Below, piece by piece: positions 17,800-26,890 of a DNA stretch of 64,000 nt (its first letter is position 1; every line of letters starts with the position of its first letter). The position numbers and the translations under genes were made by a program. Under the pieces are notes generated by a model. The model saw only the letters and a program-made list of their open reading frames with translations, was not told the DNA's origin and ran no database searches. The stretch comes from JAEUKA01 sp035328405 (GTDB lineage Bacteria > Myxococcota_A > Polyangia > Palsa-1104 > JAEUJZ01), in the NCBI GenBank assembly GCA_035328405.1, contig DAOLIT010000021.1, forward strand, positions 12,756 to 76,755, written 5' to 3'.

Positions 17800-17957
17800 G
17801 CGGCCTTTTGTTCGTATTCGGGATGACATGTTATCGCACTTTTGTATGGTCCGGCGGCTTCCGTTTCGCCCACCTGCCGCGGCCTGAATTTGGGCCAGAT
17901 TTTGGGCCGATGTTGACGTGTACTCGTCGTTGACAGCCTCTTCCCAACCGCCGCAAG

Positions 17958-19691
17958 ATGGTTTCAATGTGGCGGAACCTTTTTGTTTTTCTGCGCGGAG
18001 CAACAACACCCACACACGCACAGGGCCAGACCGCTCCGAGCCTTTCGCTGTATGCAGGTTTTGCGCTGCTTCTGCTTCTGGCCGTGCTGTTTCCGCTGCC
18101 TTCGCTTGTGCTGGATGGTCTTCTGGTCGTGGGTTTTGTTTTTTCGGCGTATTGGTTCGTGGTTTCCATGCGCGCAGATGGGCCTCTGTCTGTTCCGAAG
18201 CTTCCCACTGTGCTGTTGCTTTCTCTGTTCGCGAGGCTGTGTCTGTCTGTTGCGCTGGCCAAAAAGGGGTTGCAAACCGGGCAAGTGGGGGCGGTTCCGG
18301 GGGCTCTCCTTTCGATGTTTTGGGAAGCGGATTTGGCGGCAGGGGGACTCCTTCTCTTTGCGCTTGTGGCAGCGGAGTATGTGCTCCTCGCGCGTGGCGG
18401 GGAACGGGTCGCTGAGGTCGCCGCTCGGTTTGCACTCGATGCAATGCCCGGACGGCAAGCCGCCATCGAGGCGGATGTTCGCCAGGGTGCGCTCGGTGTC
18501 GTCGAGGCTCAGGCGGCGAGGCAGGCGCTCACTCGCGAGGCCGAATTGTACGGTGCGCTCGACGGGGTGGTGCGACTTTTGCGTGGTGACGTGCTCTTGC
18601 AAGTGTTGTTCGCCGCAGGATTGGGTCTGTTGCAGCTTTTGCAACTATCAGCCACAGACCTTGCAGCCGGTGAAACTGCCGAGCAGGCCGCGCGCATGGT
18701 GATTGCCGTGGGTCTGTCTACGCAGTTTCCCATTGTCCTTTTGGCAATCGGGACAGTCCTGGTCCTTTTGCGACGCCCGCACGAACGCGCGTCCGACCAA
18801 ACCGAGGCGCTCGTCATCGTGTTTTCGGACCCCGATGCGCGCCCTCTGCTTGCACAAACCGCGCAGGTTGCGCTTCAGCAACTGGGTCTGCATTTTCTTC
18901 AACATCGAGTCGAAACAGAGTCTTCCAGCCAGACTGAAAGCCAGACTGAAAGACAGACTGAGACACAGACCCCCAAACCGTCCCAAACACAACGACTTTT
19001 GCGTGTGTTGTGCCATGGCGAAACCGTCGCAGAACGCATGGTTTTGCCCGATGAAAAACCAGAGGCAGTGCTGCTCGCGATGTTGCTTTCATCCTCCCAC
19101 CAGCTCCTGTCTTTGGATGGGCTTCGCACTGCCCTATCTGCCCTGTCAAAGGACCAACCTGCGCTTGTTCTGGAGGTCGTTCCCAAGCGACTCCCTCTTG
19201 GAAAATTGTTGTTTGTGTTGCGCAGACTCTTGTCCGCGCGCGTGTGGCCCTTGCCTCTGTCTGCTGTGTTGGAAACCTTGGCCACGCTTCCCGAACTGGA
19301 AGCCGATGCGGAGCTTTTGGTCGAGCAGGTTCGCTCCGGCCTCGGGTTTCACCTTTTGCGCAACCACCTTGCGGTTCACAACCTGGGGCCGGGCTCGGAA
19401 GGCTTGCCCGTCCTTGTCTTGTCCGAGGATCTTGAGAATGTCCTGCGCGAATCGAGGACCGATCAACCACATGCTCGGTTTTCCCTGGAACCGGACTTGC
19501 GAAAGGACATTCTGGATTCCGTGAGAATCGCGAAACAGAGAACCCCCGATGCGCTTCTGGTTTGTCACAAGGCGCTGCGCCGCCCGGTACAAGATTTGCT
19601 CGCCGTCGTCCCCGAAGCACTCCCCGTCCTCGCGTTCTCTGAACTGCCCCCCCAACTCCCCCTCCGCATCAAAAACCGCATCGGCCCCTAA
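17958..19691 (+). CDS. Orphan FlhA/SctV-family (type III export gate-like) protein
   Basis: 577 residues, shorter than the roughly 690 of FlhA. Six or more hydrophobic segments lie in residues 30-265. The FHIPEP-type cytoplasmic loop is clear at about 157-205: RFALDAMPGRQAAIEADV, then AELYGALDG and LLRGD, matching FlhA's LDALPGKQ..IDAD, YGAMDG and FVRGD. A Ser/Thr/Gln-rich linker (about 315-345) built of ESQTE-like repeats leads to a cytoplasmic domain with LRTALSALSKDQPALVLEVVP and LGKLLFVLRRLL, like FlhA-C. No other flagellar or secretion gene is in the window, so it is isolated and possibly repurposed or remnant. Confidence 0.75.
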   Translation: MVSMWRNLFVFLRGATTPTHAQGQTAPSLSLYAGFALLLLLAVLFPLPSLVLDGLLVVGFVFSAYWFVVSMRADGPLSVPKLPTVLLLSLFARLCLSVALAKKGLQTGQVGAVPGALLSMFWEADLAAGGLLLFALVAAEYVLLARGGERVAEVAARFALDAMPGRQAAIEADVRQGALGVVEAQAARQALTREAELYGALDGVVRLLRGDVLLQVLFAAGLGLLQLLQLSATDLAAGETAEQAARMVIAVGLSTQFPIVLLAIGTVLVLLRRPHERASDQTEALVIVFSDPDARPLLAQTAQVALQQLGLHFLQHRVETESSSQTESQTERQTETQTPKPSQTQRLLRVLCHGETVAERMVLPDEKPEAVLLAMLLSSSHQLLSLDGLRTALSALSKDQPALVLEVVPKRLPLGKLLFVLRRLLSARVWPLPLSAVLETLATLPELEADAELLVEQVRSGLGFHLLRNHLAVHNLGPGSEGLPVLVLSEDLENVLRESRTDQPHARFSLEPDLRKDILDSVRIAKQRTPDALLVCHKALRRPVQDLLAVVPEALPVLAFSELPPQLPLRIKNRIGP

Positions 19692-19758
19692 ACCCCCAAA
19701 TGAGCCCGAAACCCGAATCCTTCACGCTTTTCTCGATCGGGCAAGTCTTAGGGGTGGA

Positions 19759-20544
19759 TTAGGGGGTTTGTGGGGGTTCGGGGTGGGTTTGGGCTTGGGT
19801 CAGGTAGGGGGACAGGCCGGATTCTTCGAGGGTTTTGAGGGGAAAGGAGCGGCCTAGAGCGGTTCCGAGTGCCTCCGCGCACGCGGGGACAAGACCTGCA
19901 ACGGTCAGGTCGGAAAACCCAAGCGAAGCCAGCGAGCGCATCACCATCGAAGACAGACCGCACGGGGAAATGGCGGAAAAACAAGCCAGATCGGTCGTGA
20001 CATTGAGCGCAAATCCATGCAGCGTCACAAACCGACGCACAGCAACCCCCAATGACGCAATTTTGTACGCTTGGTCTGCTGTCCAAATCCCAGTATGTTG
20101 GGGCTTCCGGGCTGCGGAGACACCGACCTGTGCAAGCAGCAAAAGGAGTCCCTGTTCCAGGGCTCGCAAGTAGGCAGTTAGATCCTGTTCCCCGAACGGA
20201 TATTCGTCTGAAACGGCTTTTCGCAGCGCGAGGATGGGATACCCCACAAGCTGCCCCGGACCATGGTAGGTCACGTCTCCGCCGCGCTCGATGGCGTACA
20301 CGGGGAAGCGCGGAAACAGAATGTGTTTTGGACTGTCCTTTCGCCGACCCATTGTGATCACATGGTCGTGTTCACACAGCAGCAGGGTGTCGGGAATGTC
20401 GTTGTGGTGGCGGGCTTCACACAGAAGCTGTTGCAGTTTCCACGCGACCCCATACTTCAGGGTTGGCAAAAACACAGCCTGGCCTGCCGCGACGGGATGC
20501 GACCTTCCAAACGGTTCCGATTTCACCGATTGCACGGAATTCAT
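19759..20544 (-). CDS. lipB: Octanoyl-[ACP]:protein N-octanoyltransferase
   Basis: 261 residues. Transfers octanoyl groups to lipoyl domains in the cytoplasm. The signature RGGDVTYHGPGQLVGYPIL is intact, as are YKIASLGVAVRRFVTLHG with the catalytic Lys and ISPCG with the catalytic Cys. The C-terminal tail is Pro-rich. It is convergent with the FlhA-like gene and lies 15 bp after the propeller-like gene. Lipoate synthase lipA is not in the window. Confidence 0.93.
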   Translation of the reverse strand: MNSVQSVKSEPFGRSHPVAAGQAVFLPTLKYGVAWKLQQLLCEARHHNDIPDTLLLCEHDHVITMGRRKDSPKHILFPRFPVYAIERGGDVTYHGPGQLVGYPILALRKAVSDEYPFGEQDLTAYLRALEQGLLLLLAQVGVSAARKPQHTGIWTADQAYKIASLGVAVRRFVTLHGFALNVTTDLACFSAISPCGLSSMVMRSLASLGFSDLTVAGLVPACAEALGTALGRSFPLKTLEESGLSPYLTQAQTHPEPPQTP

Positions 20545-20559
20545 AGACAGACTTCCTTG

Positions 20560-21636
20560 TCACAGCAGCTCGTAGCGATCAACAGAGAACCCCTTTTCCG
20601 TGGCAGAGAGGACAACGACACGGCCTTCTGAGTCCAGAGTCATTGGGCGGAAGGTTTCATGTCTTCGGAAAGACAAAGGCAGTTTGTAGCGACCCAGCTC
20701 CTTGCCCTCTTTGGAAAAACGGACAACGACTAGGGTTCCTTCCCGGAGTGCAAACGGGGGGGTTAAGTCTTCGTGTCCCAGAAGCACACCGAGAACCACC
20801 TGTTTGCGTCGGTCAGCGTCGAGCAACAAGACCTGAACGACGGGCAATGTAAACTGGACCTGACGTTCGTACACAAGGGTTCCTTCCGAACGATTGCGGA
20901 CTTTCAGGGTGACTCTGTGACTGGCCTGTTCCAGCAGCCACGTGGAAAGGAGAAGCGACCCCGCAGGACGCCCCGAAAGGGATTTGATCGATGGGAGGGG
21001 TTCTGCTTGTGCATCGGCAAATTGGATGGTTTGCAAGTAATCGCGTGACAGATACATCCCCTGTTCGTCGGCCCAAAAGCCGGTGATGGCCCCAAGTTCG
21101 AGCCAACTGGGAATGGGCACATGGGAAAGGCGCAGACCGTCTTGGCCGATGATCTGGATGCCCCGATCCGGTTGTCTGTCGAGGATTGCGAATCCCCCTT
21201 TGGGAAGGGGGGCAAAGTCCTGTGCGGTCTCAGATGGCACGGGGACAACGGATTGGATCTGCCCGTGCTCTGCGCAGACAATGCGGCGGTTCACTTGATC
21301 GAGTACAAAAAGCTCTCCGCGCGGTGTGATGTGGATTCCCATCGGACCCTCGAAATTTCCGTCAGGGGTCTCGATGCGTCCGAGCGCGTGAAACCCGTTT
21401 CCCCACAGACCTTGCAGCAGGGTTTGCGGCGGACTCAGCGTTCCATGAACAGGCTCTCTGGACGAGGTTGGGGAGGCAGAAAGGGGGACTATTTGGGGGG
21501 CCTGGTCGGCCTGATTGGGCCGGTCAGGCTGATCGCGCAGGGAAGGAGGGATGGGAAAGAACGAATGTCGCCACAAAAATGCAGCGATGGTCAGACACAG
21601 GATCAGGATGGCAGACACAAACACGCGCGGATTCAT
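20560..21636 (-). CDS. Membrane-anchored NHL/beta-propeller-like protein
   Basis: 358 residues. One N-terminal hydrophobic segment (VFVSAILILCLTIAAFLW) is followed by a Pro/Gln-rich spacer and blades reminiscent of NHL propellers: GPMGIHITPRGELFVLDQVNRRI, FAPLPKGGFAILD, TLDSEGRVVVLSA. No enzyme motif is seen. An in-frame GTG at 21639 directly precedes the chosen ATG. It sits 9 bp after rsmA, in an rsmA-propeller-lipB string. Confidence 0.7.
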   Translation of the reverse strand: MNPRVFVSAILILCLTIAAFLWRHSFFPIPPSLRDQPDRPNQADQAPQIVPLSASPTSSREPVHGTLSPPQTLLQGLWGNGFHALGRIETPDGNFEGPMGIHITPRGELFVLDQVNRRIVCAEHGQIQSVVPVPSETAQDFAPLPKGGFAILDRQPDRGIQIIGQDGLRLSHVPIPSWLELGAITGFWADEQGMYLSRDYLQTIQFADAQAEPLPSIKSLSGRPAGSLLLSTWLLEQASHRVTLKVRNRSEGTLVYERQVQFTLPVVQVLLLDADRRKQVVLGVLLGHEDLTPPFALREGTLVVVRFSKEGKELGRYKLPLSFRRHETFRPMTLDSEGRVVVLSATEKGFSVDRYELL

Positions 21637-21645
21637 CACACAAAC

Positions 21646-22590
21646 TCAAGGCAAGGGAGGGTCGCCCGGCGTTTGCGAAACTGCTTGACACAGGGCAGCA
21701 AATTCGGAAAGAAGGAGGCTCTCTGCTCGGCGTTGTAGGTCGATCCCGACGTGTTCGAGTTTGGCCATTTCTTCGTCGGAAAATGCGGCAGACAGCGCGT
21801 TGCGGAGTGTCTTGCGGCGCGTGGCAAACGCTGCACGGACGAGTTTGTGAAACACCCCCAAATCGGAAACGGGAAACAGGGGTTGTAAAAGGGGAACCAA
21901 ACGCACGACGGCAGAATCGACATTCGGGGCCGGAATGAAGGCACCGCGCCCGACAGGACACACGCGCTCGACCCGGCAGACCATTTGGACTTGGATGGAA
22001 AGGGCGCTGGTTTCGCGTGTGCCGGGTCGCGCAAGGAGTCGGTCGGCCATCTCTTTTTGCAACATGAGGACGATGGTGCGAAAACAGGCCCGCGCAGACA
22101 GAAAACGAAACAAAAGGGGGGACGCAATTTGATAGGGCAAATTTCCGATGAGGACGAGCGGTTGTCCGTGTTCTTTCGCAAGCGCAAAAAAGTCCACGGT
22201 CAGCGCGTTTTCTTCTTTCAACGTGAAGTTGGGTTGGTTTCCGAGTTCCCTTCGCAGCACCTCGCACATGTCCCGTTCGCGTTCGATGGCCGTGACATGG
22301 GCCCCCGTTGCAAGCAGGCGGCTGGTCAATGTACCCAAGCCCGCACCAATTTCGACGACGCAATCGGTCGGCAAAGGGGCTGCAGCTCGGACGAGTGCGG
22401 CAAAACTCCGTTCATCGTGCAGAAAGTTTTGGCCCCAACTCTTTTTCGCGAGCAGGCGATACTTTTGCAAGAGCGGTCGGGCGTGCAAAAGGGGTGGGCC
22501 CGAAACTTCCACAGACTCGGAAAGGGGTGCAGAAGGGGGTTCGCAAAGGGGTGCAAAAGGGGTTTCAGAGGGGGAGATTGGCAACGGCAT
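21646..22590 (-). CDS. rsmA: 16S rRNA (adenine1518/1519-N6)-dimethyltransferase
   Basis: 314 residues from the ATG at 22590. A long low-complexity N-terminal extension rich in Pro/Ser precedes LAKKSWGQNFLHDE. The SAM site VVEIGAGLGTLTSRLL and the catalytic NLPYQIASPLL follow. Dimethylates two adjacent adenosines in the 16S 3' hairpin. The start lies 26 bp inside the 3' end of tsaD, so the N-terminal extension is encoded partly by the overlap. The start could be internal, but no other ATG is better supported. Confidence 0.92.
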   Translation of the reverse strand: MPLPISPSETPFAPLCEPPSAPLSESVEVSGPPLLHARPLLQKYRLLAKKSWGQNFLHDERSFAALVRAAAPLPTDCVVEIGAGLGTLTSRLLATGAHVTAIERERDMCEVLRRELGNQPNFTLKEENALTVDFFALAKEHGQPLVLIGNLPYQIASPLLFRFLSARACFRTIVLMLQKEMADRLLARPGTRETSALSIQVQMVCRVERVCPVGRGAFIPAPNVDSAVVRLVPLLQPLFPVSDLGVFHKLVRAAFATRRKTLRNALSAAFSDEEMAKLEHVGIDLQRRAESLLLSEFAALCQAVSQTPGDPPLP

Positions 22591-23632
22591 GGAGATCCAA
22601 GTCGGCGCGTTCTCCGCGCCACAAACGGTAGTACCCAGCGGCAGCCACCATCGCGGCGTTGTCGCTGCACAAACTGGGAGAGGAAACAAAGAAGGAAAGA
22701 CCTCGCGATGTACACAGGGACGCAATGGCTCGACGGAGTACACGATTGCAGGCGACGCCCCCGGACAGAACGACTGCGGGAACGCGATGTTCATCGAGGG
22801 CAAGCGCGGTTTTGCGTACCAACTGCTCGACCACTGCGGCTTGAAACGATGCGCACAAATCCGCAAGCGCCTGCTCGGTTTTGGGGACACCCCCTTTTTG
22901 TACGTGGGCACCGATCGCGGTTTTCAGACCCGAAAAACTCATCGCCAGACCTCGCTTTTTTCCGAGCATGGCACGGGGCATGGGTACAGCTTGGGGGTCC
23001 CCCTGTTCGGAAAACCGATCGATAAGGGGTCCGGCAGGATACCCCAAACCCAACAGTTTTCCGGCCTTGTCGAACGCCTCGCCGGCTGCATCGTCACACG
23101 TCGAGCCGAGGAGGGTGTAGTGCCCAAAATCCTTGACAAGGACGAGCAACGTGTGACCCCCCGAAACCAGCAACCCAAGATGCGGCAAGGGAGGCTGCGT
23201 CACGTTGTGGGGTGGATCGAACAAATAGGCGGACAGCAGATGGCCTTCCAGGTGATTGACACCGATGAGGGGCAAATTTTTCGCGAACGACAGGGCTTTG
23301 GCGGTTTGCACAGCGACGAGGAGCGCACCGATCAGGCCGGGACCTCGCGTGACGGCCAGCGCGGATACGTCAGTGAGCGCAAGGTTCGCTTTGGTCAGCG
23401 CCTCATCGAGCACAGGAATCATGTTTTCGATGTGTTTTCGCGCAGCGACCTCGGGGACCACGCCTCCGAACCGAGCGTGAAGGGCGACTTGGGAGGCGAC
23501 GACATTCGACAACACCACCAGGCGATGTTCGGGATGGCCCGGTGCGTGGACGGATTCCACGACGGCACACGACGTTTCATCGCACGAGGATTCCAGCGCA
23601 AGAACTTTCACACGCGGGAATCTATCAAACAA
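22565..23632 (-). CDS. tsaD: tRNA N6-adenosine threonylcarbamoyltransferase
   Basis: 355 residues. Last step of t6A37 formation on ANN-decoding tRNAs. Motifs: VLALESSCDETSCAVV, GGVVPEVAARKHIEN with metal-site HIEN, RGPGLIGALLVA, NHLEGH (metal His), LLVSGGHTLL, DDAAGEAFDK, and LSGGVACNRVLR near the C-terminus. The likely start is TTG at 23632; a GTG lies at 23611. Confidence 0.95.
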   Translation of the reverse strand: MFDRFPRVKVLALESSCDETSCAVVESVHAPGHPEHRLVVLSNVVASQVALHARFGGVVPEVAARKHIENMIPVLDEALTKANLALTDVSALAVTRGPGLIGALLVAVQTAKALSFAKNLPLIGVNHLEGHLLSAYLFDPPHNVTQPPLPHLGLLVSGGHTLLVLVKDFGHYTLLGSTCDDAAGEAFDKAGKLLGLGYPAGPLIDRFSEQGDPQAVPMPRAMLGKKRGLAMSFSGLKTAIGAHVQKGGVPKTEQALADLCASFQAAVVEQLVRKTALALDEHRVPAVVLSGGVACNRVLRRAIASLCTSRGLSFFVSSPSLCSDNAAMVAAAGYYRLWRGERADLDLHAVANLPL

Positions 23633-23825
23633 ACCCGCCCGTGTGTGCGCCGTCGATCGGTACCGATTCCTGCTCCTCCCTCGCTTTTGCGATCAAAAGG
23701 TTGGATTGCCAAGCCATGGGAAAAGCTTGCTCCGGACTGGTTGAAGAAGCCGGCGAGCAGAGTGTTTGACAAAGTCCAGTCTGTGAAAATTCGACAGGAA
23801 GGGGGCAGAGGAGGAGTTGCATCGG

Positions 23826-25196
23826 TCAAGTGAGCGGAAATTGGACTCCTGCGCGGCGGCGGAGGAAATAGTAGACGACGGACACCAAAAAGAGACCCGT
23901 ACACAGAAGGAGGAGGCGCGGCTGGCTGGATGCGACTGCGAGAAAGCAGATTCCCGAAAGGACGAGTGCGCATACTGGAAACACCGGAAACAGCGGCGCG
24001 CGGAATGGTCGTTTTAGATCGGGGGCCGTTTTGCGAAGGACGAGCAAAGAGATCATCGATACCCCGTACAGGACGGTCGCTCCCAGCGCAGAAATGGTGA
24101 TCGCCTCTTCTGTCTTGTCCAAAAGAACCACCGCCAGACCGACGACAGCAGGGACAATGACGGCCCACATGGGGGTCTTCCGTTTCGGATGGACATACGA
24201 CAGAAACGCGGGCAGATAGCCTCCCCTTGCGAGGGCATAGACCTGTCGTGAATACCCCATCATGATTCCGTGAAACGACGCAAGGAGTCCGAAGAGGCCG
24301 ATGTACACCATCATGTGTGTTAGGGGGTGATCGGGGCGGAGTACCTGTGCCATGGCGTGCGGTAACGGAGATTCATCTTGCGTCAGATTCTGCACGCTCG
24401 TGACCCCACTTGTGCAAACGAGGGTTCCGATCGCGAGCACGACCAAGGTACACAGACCCGCGATGTAGCCGCGTGGAATGTCGCGTTCAGGGGAGACCAC
24501 CTCTTCGGCAGACATGGCGACTCCCTCTAGCGCCAAATAAAACCAAATCGCAAAGGGGAGGGCGGCAAATACACCGCGAATGCCCGTCGGAAAAAGAGGT
24601 TCGGACAGCAATCTGTGCAATTCCACATGCGGCCCGCAAATGCCAAAAAACAGCAACAGTTCAAACACCGCAAGACCTGTTACAAACAGCTCGAACGTGA
24701 CCGCGATTTCTACCCCCCAACAGTTTAGTGCTGCAAACAGGAAGTACATCAGTACCGCGACTTCGATCTTCCCAAGTTGGGGCAACCGGAAGTGAATGTA
24801 GGAACCAATCGCGAGGGCAATCGCAGGGGGCGCAAACACAAACTCAAGAAGGGTTGCGACACCGGCCACAAGACCTCCGAATGGGCCGAGGGCTCGACGG
24901 GCAAACGCATAGGGGCCGCCGGAATGCGGAATCGCGGTAGAGAGTTCCGTGTAACTAAAAATGAAACAGATATACATGACCGAAACGCACAAAACGGCCA
25001 CGAACATGCCAAAGGGGCTCGTCTCCTTTAGGCCAAAATTCCACCCAAAATAGTCCCCTGAAATCACCAAACCGACCGCGATGCCCCACAGGTGTACGGG
25101 CCGAAGAAATTTTTTGAGAGCAGGGGAATGCGCTCCTTTTGCATCACTGGTTTGGGGGGGATTCGGGGCGACAGGCTCGGCGGTGGATTGGGTCAT
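23826..25196 (-). CDS. APC-family amino acid/ethanolamine permease
   Basis: 456 residues with about 12 hydrophobic segments. GLVISGDYFGWNFGL in the first segment and SGGPYAFARRALGPFGG match the ethanolamine permease (Eat-like) branch of the APC family. ALEGVAMSAEEVVSPERDIPRG is the conserved APC loop. The ATG at 25196 is preferred over GTG at 25220. No eut genes or ammonia-lyase are adjacent, so substrate assignment rests on similarity alone. Confidence 0.83.
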   Translation of the reverse strand: MTQSTAEPVAPNPPQTSDAKGAHSPALKKFLRPVHLWGIAVGLVISGDYFGWNFGLKETSPFGMFVAVLCVSVMYICFIFSYTELSTAIPHSGGPYAFARRALGPFGGLVAGVATLLEFVFAPPAIALAIGSYIHFRLPQLGKIEVAVLMYFLFAALNCWGVEIAVTFELFVTGLAVFELLLFFGICGPHVELHRLLSEPLFPTGIRGVFAALPFAIWFYLALEGVAMSAEEVVSPERDIPRGYIAGLCTLVVLAIGTLVCTSGVTSVQNLTQDESPLPHAMAQVLRPDHPLTHMMVYIGLFGLLASFHGIMMGYSRQVYALARGGYLPAFLSYVHPKRKTPMWAVIVPAVVGLAVVLLDKTEEAITISALGATVLYGVSMISLLVLRKTAPDLKRPFRAPLFPVFPVCALVLSGICFLAVASSQPRLLLLCTGLFLVSVVYYFLRRRAGVQFPLT

Positions 25197-25247
25197 GGGG
25201 GCGTCTCTTTTTCGGATCACAGAGGAGCATTTGCAACGGGGTGAGGT

Positions 25248-25997
25248 TTAGGAAACAGACACCACGTCTTTGCCCAATTGATCAGCAAGTTGCTGGGTCG
25301 CGGCCTCGATGCGTTCTGGGTTTTTGCCTTCCAACGTGATGCGAACACGATGGCCATCCTCTGCTGGATGTACACGAGGATAGGAACCAATGGAGACATC
25401 GGAGAAGCGCGCTGCCAGGGAGCGGAGAAATTCTGCAAACAGACCTTCATCGCAGCGAACATACACATTCCGCAAACAAAAAGGGGTGTCGCGGAAACGG
25501 TCTCGAATGGCCAGGAATTTGCGTCTGAAAATCTCTGGAATGCCGGGCAGAATGTAGACATTTTGAAACTGCACAAGTGGCCATCGGAGGTCGGGGCTGA
25601 CAAGAAGCTGAGCGCCTTTGGGAACGAGGGCCATACGCAGATGTGCGTCGGTCAGGGGTTGTTTCTGTTGTTCGGCATACTCGCGCAACAGTTTTTCAAG
25701 AGTGGGGTCACGGACTGTTTCCACCGAAAAAGCAGCGGCGATTCCTTCGATGGTCACATCGTCATGGGTGGGCCCGATGCCGCCAGAGGTGAACACAAAA
25801 TCGCTGCGGGGACAGACTCGCGACAGCGCTTCGGCAATGTGCTCAATCTGGTCGGGAATCACGACAATTTCGCGGACCTGTACTCCCAATGAACGCAATT
25901 CGGCCAGAAGAAAAGGGGTGTTCTGATCCGCAATTTTGCCGGTGAGGATTTCATTTCCAATGACGACAATAGAAGCGCACGACATGCGACGCAGCAT
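25248..25997 (-). CDS. CinA N-terminal (molybdopterin-binding-like) domain protein
   Basis: 249 residues. MoaB/MogA-like fold: IVVIGNEILTGKIADQNTPFL, FTSGGIGPTHDD, and LPGIPEIFRRKF. Matches the N-terminal half of CinA, often annotated as competence/damage-inducible or as a pyrophosphatase for ADP-ribose/NMN-type substrates. The C-terminal PncC deamidase domain of full-length CinA (about 400 residues) is absent. The 51 bp to the permease suggest co-transcription. An internal ATG at 25985 is an alternative start. Confidence 0.85.
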   Translation of the reverse strand: MLRRMSCASIVVIGNEILTGKIADQNTPFLLAELRSLGVQVREIVVIPDQIEHIAEALSRVCPRSDFVFTSGGIGPTHDDVTIEGIAAAFSVETVRDPTLEKLLREYAEQQKQPLTDAHLRMALVPKGAQLLVSPDLRWPLVQFQNVYILPGIPEIFRRKFLAIRDRFRDTPFCLRNVYVRCDEGLFAEFLRSLAARFSDVSIGSYPRVHPAEDGHRVRITLEGKNPERIEAATQQLADQLGKDVVSVS

Positions 25998-26069
25998 ATC
26001 AGCAATTCCGAAAAAACAGGGCCTACTTTCCGGGAAACAGTGCGAAAAACAGGACAGGGTGCAGGGCGG

Positions 26070-26831
26070 TTACGGGGACGGACGGAAATGGATTTCTCGA
26101 TGGGCAAACAGGGGGGATTGGGAAAACAGAAGTTCGGCGACCCGTTTCCTTTCTGTGTCTGTTGGCGGGGTTTCTTGGGTTTCACCGTGGGTAATGGTTT
26201 GGGCGGGAAAAAAGGAATTTGCGGGGGAATCCAGGAGGTCGGCATGCAAAACGCAGAGTCCAAACGCAGAAAGGAGGTCATGAATTTTTTGCAAGCGTGG
26301 GAGAAGTTGGGGGTCGAAAACACCTGGGCTGGGAACTTCTCGCAAAATGGACAGCGCGTGGGTGTGCTCGACGGGAAATAGCTCGAAGGTGACTTCGTGA
26401 ACACAGGCGGCGGGGGCCAGGGAAGACAGGCGAACGCGGAGGTGCTGCTCGCGAAGGGGGCCTGTGGGAAAAGTCGGCAACACCTGGGTTTCGGCAAACT
26501 GGAGCAAAGGGGGAGGGGCACCTTTGCAGAGTACGTAGATGCTTCGGGAGAGGTCCGTGTCGGAAGGGGAGACGAGGTAGGTGGGGGCGGCAGTGGTTTC
26601 GGCCAATTGTTGGGCAAGTCGGACACACATGGGGTGTGAGACTCCCGAGGCAAACGCCGCTTCATCGCACAGCACGGAACGATGGGGATAAAGCCTAGAA
26701 AGCCACGTTTTCACAAACTCGCGTTGCTGGTCTTTCTGTTTCCCACAACTGTTCTTGCATCCGGTTCCGCATCCGGTTCCGCATCCGGTTTCGGGTTGCG
26801 TGCTGCAAGGTTCACGATTTTCTGTGTGCAT
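26070..26831 (-). CDS. Hypothetical protein with N-terminal Gly-Cys repeat
   Basis: 253 residues, no family recognised. The N-terminus carries GCGTGCGTGC encoded by a 12-bp DNA repeat, followed by a soluble mixed region (HRSVLCDEAAFASG, LQKIHDLLSAFGLCVLHADLL). It has no signal peptide. The frame is long and in line with neighbouring minus-strand genes, which is the main support. A metal-binding N-terminus is conceivable. Confidence 0.55.
   Translation of the reverse strand: MHTENREPCSTQPETGCGTGCGTGCKNSCGKQKDQQREFVKTWLSRLYPHRSVLCDEAAFASGVSHPMCVRLAQQLAETTAAPTYLVSPSDTDLSRSIYVLCKGAPPPLLQFAETQVLPTFPTGPLREQHLRVRLSSLAPAACVHEVTFELFPVEHTHALSILREVPSPGVFDPQLLPRLQKIHDLLSAFGLCVLHADLLDSPANSFFPAQTITHGETQETPPTDTERKRVAELLFSQSPLFAHREIHFRPSP
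26757..26792. repeat. Three-copy 12-bp tandem repeat
   Basis: Three copies of GCATCCGGTTCC-like units, the third with one change, lie head to tail. They encode the Gly-Cys-Gly-Thr repeats in the hypothetical protein on the minus strand. Being a multiple of three, copy-number change would keep the frame. Confidence 0.85.
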
Positions 26832-26890
26832 GGCGCAGGTCCGGGTCCTTTGTGTCTGGCCAAAAGGTGTTTTGTGCGGGAAGGCTTGGG

